Shown here: piece after piece, positions 59,767-64,000 of the stretch | Layout: every line of letters begins with the position of its first letter | Position numbering within the stretch: position 1 is the stretch's first letter | Assembly (NCBI GenBank): GCA_965279355.1 | Contig: OZ257155.1 | Coordinates: 1,116,001 to 1,180,000 of the forward strand | DNA length: 64,000 nucleotides | Direction of reading: 5' to 3' | Source: G965279355 sp965279355 | GTDB lineage: Bacteria > Pseudomonadota > Alphaproteobacteria > CACIAM-22H2 | Notes under the pieces: generated by a model | Database searches by the model: none | Seen by the model: the letters and a program-made list of their open reading frames with translations, nothing else | Told to the model about the DNA's origin: nothing | Made by a program: the position numbers and the translations under genes

Positions 59767-60618
59767 TCAGTGATACCAGCAGCGCGGCAGTCGTGCCGGC
59801 AACCCGCCCGCAACGTGCCGCAATCCGCAAAGATAGGCCATCAGATCCTGCCGCACGACGGCGGCTTCCCGGTGCAGGAACCGTGCAACCAGAAGCCCGT
59901 TCACCACCGTCACTGCCGCGTGGCCGGCCGCAGCCTCCGTCAACTCACGCGCCGCATCGAGATGCTGGCCCGCGTCGTCGCCGACATACATGGCACTTGC
60001 CATCGCACCGGCCGCATCGAAAGCCCAGCGGGAGGCCAGCGACCCGGCAATGTCGCCGTCCAGCTTCAGCGCATCGATCCAGGCGAGCTTTCCGTCGCGG
60101 CGAATTTCCCAGCGATCGTAGAGCGCGCCGGAATCATAGCGTTCGCCACGGGCGGCCCGGCCGAACACCACCATTTCGGCCCCAAGAAACCGTCCGCCGG
60201 CGGCCACGTCGACTTTGGTGATCCGGCGCAGCTTCGCGTGATTGAACAGGATTGTTTCCTGCGGCAGCCATTCCAGCCAGGCGCGATCGACACGGATATC
60301 GATGCCGATGTCGCAAGCCGGACCCAGCGCGCGGTAGATCTTCTCAGCGGCCTGCGAGGTGACCGAGGTCGTCGTTCCGTCACGGGCAGACATGGCGATC
60401 CGCACGCGGTCGCCGCCGGTCAGCCCGCCGGAGGTGGTCAACAGCACGGCGGTAAAAGGATCCCCACGCTCCGGGCGCGGGAACAGCACCCGGCAGGGAT
60501 CGTGCTGGTAAAGATGCGCAAGCGCCGTCTCCGGCCCGCGCGCGGCGAAGACCAGTTCGGCACCACCGTTGCCGCGCTGCATAGGCACGGTGCGGTTCGA
60601 TTGAGCATCATAAGGCAC
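59767..60618 (-). CDS. ureD: Urease accessory protein UreD
   Basis: The protein of about 283 residues is UreD, which binds apo-urease and forms the channel for nickel. LVFAARGPETALAHLYQHDP, VLFPRPERGDPFTAVLLTTS, TTSGGLTGGDRVRIAMSARD and AAEKIYRALG are typical. The likely start is a GTG at 60618, one base after the urtE stop; another option is an ATG a few codons inside (VPMQRGNGG). This close join links the urea transporter genes to the urease genes in one transcript. Confidence 0.92.
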   Translation of the reverse strand: MPYDAQSNRTVPMQRGNGGAELVFAARGPETALAHLYQHDPCRVLFPRPERGDPFTAVLLTTSGGLTGGDRVRIAMSARDGTTTSVTSQAAEKIYRALGPACDIGIDIRVDRAWLEWLPQETILFNHAKLRRITKVDVAAGGRFLGAEMVVFGRAARGERYDSGALYDRWEIRRDGKLAWIDALKLDGDIAGSLASRWAFDAAGAMASAMYVGDDAGQHLDAARELTEAAAGHAAVTVVNGLLVARFLHREAAVVRQDLMAYLCGLRHVAGGLPARLPRCWYH

Positions 60619-60619
60619 G

Positions 60620-61315
60620 CTAGACGGTAAGGTAGCGGCGGACGGCCGTTTCCTCCATATCCGATTTACGGCCCGCCAGAACCACCTCGCCACGGTCCAT
60701 GACGACATAGGCATCGGCCAGGTCGCGGGCAAATTCGAAATACTGTTCGACCAGCACGATCGCCATGTCGCCACGCCGGGCCAGATGGCGAATGACGCGC
60801 TCGATATCCTTGATGATCGACGGCTGGATGCCTTCGGTCGGCTCGTCGAGGATGAGCAGCCGCGGACGTGTCACCAGTGCCCGGGCGATTGAAAGCTGCT
60901 GTTGCTGCCCCCCCGACAGGTCGCCGCCCCGGCGGCCCAGCATGTCGCGGAGCACCGGAAACAGCGCGTAGATGTCGTCAGGGATCGTGCGCTCGCCACG
61001 CGGCAGCGGCGCGAACCCGGTTTGCAAGTTCTCAAGAACGCTCAAGCGCGGAAAGATGTCGCGGCCCTGCGGCACGATGGCGAGGCCGTTGCGCGCCCGC
61101 TGGTGCGGCGCCAACCCGGTGATCTCCTTCTCTTCCCACCGCACCTGACCACGGGCAATCGGCTGCAGGCCGAAGATCGCCCGCAGCAGGCTGGTCTTGC
61201 CGACGCCGTTGCGGCCGAGGATGCAGGTGATCTCGCCCTTGTTCGCCGTCATGCTGACATGGCGCAGCGCATGGCTGGCGCCGTAATAGAGATCGACGTC
61301 CTGTACCGCCAGCAT
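60620..61315 (-). CDS. urtE: Urea ABC transporter ATP-binding protein UrtE
   Basis: The 231-residue protein is the LivF-type ATPase of the urea importer. Walker A is CILGRNGVGKTSLLRAIFG, the signature LSGGQQQQLSIARAL, and Walker B RLLILDEPTEGIQPSIIKDI; the 'EGIQPSIIKDI' wording is characteristic of UrtE. The ATG at 61315 comes one base after the urtD stop. An upstream frame to 61414 overlaps urtD. ureD starts one base after its stop. Confidence 0.95.
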   Translation of the reverse strand: MLAVQDVDLYYGASHALRHVSMTANKGEITCILGRNGVGKTSLLRAIFGLQPIARGQVRWEEKEITGLAPHQRARNGLAIVPQGRDIFPRLSVLENLQTGFAPLPRGERTIPDDIYALFPVLRDMLGRRGGDLSGGQQQQLSIARALVTRPRLLILDEPTEGIQPSIIKDIERVIRHLARRGDMAIVLVEQYFEFARDLADAYVVMDRGEVVLAGRKSDMEETAVRRYLTV

Positions 61316-61316
61316 G

Positions 61317-62120
61317 TCAGCGCCCCAGATAGACTTCGATGACGCGTGGATGGCTCTGCACGTGATCGATCGACCCCTCGGCCAGAACCGATCCCTCGTG
61401 CAGCACCGTGACACGCGCGCCGAGATTGCGGACGAATTCCATATCGTGCTCGACCACGATCAGCGTGCGGGAGCCGGCGAGACGCAGAATGAGTTCCCCG
61501 GTCTGCGCCGTTTCGTGATCGGTCATGCCGGCGACCGGTTCGTCGAGCAGCAGGATCTGCTGGTCCTGGATCAGCAGCATGCCGATCTCCAGCCACTGCT
61601 TCTGCCCATGGCTGAGCGCGCCCGCCGCTTCGTTCGGCCTCGCCGACAGGCCAATGGTTTCGAGAATTTCGGCGATGCGATCCCTTTGCTCGCCCTTCAA
61701 AGTGGCGAGCAGCGTACCCCAGGTACGGCGCTCGCCCCTGAGCGCCAGTTCAAGATTCTCGACGACGGTGAGGTTCTGAAAGACTGTCGGCTTCTGGAAT
61801 TTGCGGCCGATGCCGAGATTGGCGATCTGCGCTTCGTCGAGCTTGGTCAGATCAACGTTCTGGCCGAACACGACACGACCGGTATCGGGACGTGTCTTGC
61901 CAGTGATGACGTCCATCATGGTCGTCTTTCCGGCACCGTTCGGGCCGATGATGGTCCGCAGCTCACCTTTGTCGACGGTCAGCGAAAGATTGTTGAGCGC
62001 GCGGAACCCGTCGAACGAGACGGTAACGCCGTCGAGATAGAGGATCGTATCGGCGGTCGAGGCCAGCGCCTGCGACGCGTTCGGGGCGGTCTCCTGCGGC
62101 ATGGTCACGGAAGCATTCAT
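61317..62120 (-). CDS. urtD: Urea ABC transporter ATP-binding protein UrtD
   Basis: The 267-residue protein is the LivG-type ATPase of the urea importer. Walker A is TIIGPNGAGKTTMMDVITGK, the signature ALSHGQKQWLEIGMLLIQD (with SHGQK as is common in UrtD), and Walker B QQILLLDEPVAGMTDHETA. YLDGVTVSFDGFRALNNLSL opens the domain. Its ATG at 62120 overlaps the urtC stop by four bases (ATGA). It works as a heterodimer with UrtE. Confidence 0.95.
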   Translation of the reverse strand: MNASVTMPQETAPNASQALASTADTILYLDGVTVSFDGFRALNNLSLTVDKGELRTIIGPNGAGKTTMMDVITGKTRPDTGRVVFGQNVDLTKLDEAQIANLGIGRKFQKPTVFQNLTVVENLELALRGERRTWGTLLATLKGEQRDRIAEILETIGLSARPNEAAGALSHGQKQWLEIGMLLIQDQQILLLDEPVAGMTDHETAQTGELILRLAGSRTLIVVEHDMEFVRNLGARVTVLHEGSVLAEGSIDHVQSHPRVIEVYLGR

Positions 62121-63241
62121 TCTGCGGCCACCGTCGTCGTCGCACGCCGTTGCCGGCGTTCACGCCATTGCCGCACGAGGCCGACGACACCGGTCGGCAT
62201 GGCGAGTGTGACCAGGATGAAGAGTGCGCCGAGGAAGAACAGCCACAGCTCCGGTGCCGCGCCGGTCAGCCAGGTCTTGAACCAGTTGACCAGTCCGGCG
62301 CCGAGGATGGCGCCAACCAGGGTGCCGCGCCCGCCAACCGCCACCCAGATCGCGATCTCGATCGAGTTGGCCGGCGAGAACTCGCTGGGGTTGATGATGC
62401 CGACCTGCGGGACGTAGAGCGCCCCGGCCAGGCCCGCAAGCACCGCGGAGACCGTGAAGGCGAACAGCTTCGCGTTGGTGACGGAGTAGCCGAGGAACCG
62501 CACGCGGCTCTCGGCATCGCGCAGCGCCAGCAGGAGCCGGCCAAGACGCGAGGTGACGATGAAGCGGCAGATCAGGAAAGCCAGGCCCAGCGCGACAATC
62601 GTCACCATATAGAGGCCCAGACGCGTCGACGGCGCCTGCACCGTGAAGCCCAGGATTTCCTTGAAATCGGTCAGGCCGTTATTGCCGCCAAAGCCCATGT
62701 CGTTGCGGAAGAATGCCAGCAGCAGAGCGAAGGTCAGCGCCTGGGTAATGATCGAGAGATAAACGCCCGTGACGCGCGAGCGGAATGCGAAGTATCCGAA
62801 GACAAAGGCGAGAACGGCCGGCACCAGCAGCGCCATCACAAGGGCGAAGCCGAAGGAGTCGAAGCCGTACCAGTACCAGGGCAGTTCCTTCCAGTTCAGG
62901 AACACCATGAAATCGGGCAGCTCCGCATTGCCATAGACGCCGCGCGTGCCGATCTGGCGCATCATGTACATGCCCATGCAATAGCCGCCGAGCGCGAAGA
63001 ACGCGCCGTGGCCAAGGCTGAGAATGCCGGCATAACCCCAGACGAGATCGAGCGCCAGGGCGAGGATCGCGTAGCAGGCGTATTTGCCGAGCAGCGGCAC
63101 CAGATAGTTCGGGATATGCAGGAACGATCCCTGCGCCGGCAGGATGTTCAATAGCGGCACCACGACGATCAGCACAAAGCCGACGCCGAGGAATGCCGCC
63201 CAGCCCTTTGGCCCCAGAAGAGAACGGAATGCCGTTGGCAT
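62117..63241 (-). CDS. urtC: Urea ABC transporter permease UrtC
   Basis: The 374-residue protein is the LivM-type permease of the urea importer with 8-10 membrane helices. YACYAILALALDLVWGYAGI and LSLGHGAFFALGGYCMGMYM are diagnostic, and the C-terminal part carries LALRDAESRVRFLGYSVTNA, the ATPase-coupling region. The ATG at 63241 comes one base after the urtB stop. It overlaps urtD by four bases. A longer frame to 63667 lies inside urtB and is not real. Confidence 0.95.
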   Translation of the reverse strand: MPTAFRSLLGPKGWAAFLGVGFVLIVVVPLLNILPAQGSFLHIPNYLVPLLGKYACYAILALALDLVWGYAGILSLGHGAFFALGGYCMGMYMMRQIGTRGVYGNAELPDFMVFLNWKELPWYWYGFDSFGFALVMALLVPAVLAFVFGYFAFRSRVTGVYLSIITQALTFALLLAFFRNDMGFGGNNGLTDFKEILGFTVQAPSTRLGLYMVTIVALGLAFLICRFIVTSRLGRLLLALRDAESRVRFLGYSVTNAKLFAFTVSAVLAGLAGALYVPQVGIINPSEFSPANSIEIAIWVAVGGRGTLVGAILGAGLVNWFKTWLTGAAPELWLFFLGALFILVTLAMPTGVVGLVRQWRERRQRRATTTVAAE

Positions 63242-63242
63242 A

Positions 63243-64000
63243 TCAGGTCTCCACCGAGCGGCCACGCAACGCGAACAACCCGCGCGGCCGCTTCTGGATA
63301 AACAGGATGATGAAGACCAGAACCGCGATCTTGCCCAGCACGGCGCCGGCGAACGGCTCCAGGAACTTGTTGATGATACCCAGCGACATGGCACCCACCA
63401 GCGTCCCCAGCAGATTGCCGACACCGCCGAACACGACGACCATGAAGCTGTCGACGATGTAGATCGTGCCCAGATTGGGGCTGACATTGCCGATCTGGCT
63501 GAGCGCGACCCCCGCCATGCCGGCGATGCCGGAGCCCAGGCCGAAGGTGAAGGCATCGACCCGCGCCGTGGGGATGCCCATGGCCGACGCCATGTCGCGG
63601 TTCTGGGTGACGGCCCGCATATGCAGGCCGAACGAGGTCCGCTGCAGCACCAGCGCAATGACACCAAGCACGATGAAACAGAAGAGGATGATGTAGAGCC
63701 GGTTCCAGGTGATATCGAACCCGCCGATCACCTCGAAACCGCCGGTCATCCATGACGGGTTTGCCACCTCGCGGTTGGAGGCGCCGAAGACGACACGAAC
63801 TAACTGCTGCAGCATCAGGCTGATGCCCCAGGTGGCCAGCAATGTTTCAAGCGGCCGACCGTAAAGGAACCGGATGATCGAGCGTTCCATGGCGATACCG
63901 AACGCGGCTGCAACCACAAAGCCGACCGGGATTGCCGCGAGAAGATAACCGTCGATCCAGCCCGGCGGCAGGAAGGCGCGGAAGAATTCCTGCACCACGA
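63243..64000 (-). CDS. urtB: Urea ABC transporter permease UrtB, 5' end beyond the window
   Basis: About 252 C-terminal codons of the LivH-type permease UrtB are present. NREVANPSWMTGGFEVIGGF and LVRVVFGASNR are typical UrtB wording. QNRDMASAMGIPTARVDAFT is the coupling region, and GNLLGTLVGAMSLGIINKFL a late helix. The reading frame is open to the right edge, so the true start and probably urtA lie beyond 64000. The ATG at 63998 is not likely to be the start. It is the first visible gene of the urtBCDE-ureDABCEFG-hupE unit. Confidence 0.94.
   Translation of the reverse strand, partial: VVQEFFRAFLPPGWIDGYLLAAIPVGFVVAAAFGIAMERSIIRFLYGRPLETLLATWGISLMLQQLVRVVFGASNREVANPSWMTGGFEVIGGFDITWNRLYIILFCFIVLGVIALVLQRTSFGLHMRAVTQNRDMASAMGIPTARVDAFTFGLGSGIAGMAGVALSQIGNVSPNLGTIYIVDSFMVVVFGGVGNLLGTLVGAMSLGIINKFLEPFAGAVLGKIAVLVFIILFIQKRPRGLFALRGRSVET

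Noticed and set aside
62117..63667. Extended urtC starting inside urtB
   Set aside because: The added residues are an out-of-frame reading of urtB; the ATG at 63241 gives the family start.

Overview
The window reads as chromosomal DNA of a free-living alphaproteobacterium. The evidence is GC-rich coding sequence, an ExoY/ExoP-type exopolysaccharide locus, many Bug/TctAB carboxylate uptake proteins, protocatechuate 4,5-cleavage genes, an Urt-urease operon, and intergenic GTCATCCC...GGGATGAC palindromes. The genus cannot be decided from the sequence alone. I see no rRNA, tRNA, CRISPR array, phage or insertion sequence.

Layout. (1) 1-9.8 kb: exopolysaccharide cluster with a glycosyltransferase fragment, ExoY-like sugar transferase, Wzx-type flippase, ExoP/Wzc-type tyrosine autokinase, three GT2 glycosyltransferases and a pyruvyltransferase. 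No Wzy polymerase is visible. (2) 9.9-15.8 kb: six-gene minus-strand operon: NitT/TauT-type ABC importer (ATPase, two permeases, no binding protein), two M24-fold proteins lacking the usual metal ligands, and an MmgE/PrpD protein. (3) 16.0-19.9 kb: two-subunit CoA-transferase-fold enzyme divergent from a MarR regulator coupled to an acyl-CoA ligase. (4) 20.1-27.8 kb: aromatic catabolism with LigA/LigB, a DUF1932 dehydrogenase, a Bug protein, a LigI-type lactonase, a VanA-type Rieske oxygenase, an ABM monooxygenase and a MetE-like methyltransferase. (5) 27.9-41.0 kb: secreted CigR/RcnB-like protein, aldehyde dehydrogenase, enoyl-CoA hydratase-like protein, TctA/TctB, aldo/keto reductase, two Bug proteins, SDR, UbiD, FAD monooxygenase and PanB. 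(6) 41.3-48.2 kb: pirin, second MetE-like protein, group D flavin monooxygenase, two orphan solute-binding proteins and MarR. (7) 48.3-55.0 kb: RNA-modification enzymes, a small unknown protein, homogentisate dioxygenase, MntH, gentisate dioxygenase and a CHA aldolase. (8) 55.0-64.0 kb: urtBCDE-ureDABCEFG-hupE on the minus strand, with urtB cut by the window edge.

How the genes work together. Regions 4-7 give a dispersed aromatic-acid network: O-demethylation, hydroxylation, decarboxylation, three ring-cleavage dioxygenases (protocatechuate, homogentisate, gentisate types), and lower-pathway LigI and LigK. LigC and LigJ are not recognised, and the DUF1932 protein is a candidate stand-in for LigC. 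The best candidate for an undescribed system is 9.9-19.9 kb. There an uptake system, two apparently metal-free M24-fold proteins, an MmgE/PrpD protein, a CoA ligase and a CoA-transferase-fold pair apparently lacking the catalytic Glu sit together. This suggests uptake and breakdown of an amide-, guanidino- or ring-containing carboxylate. That function is an inference.
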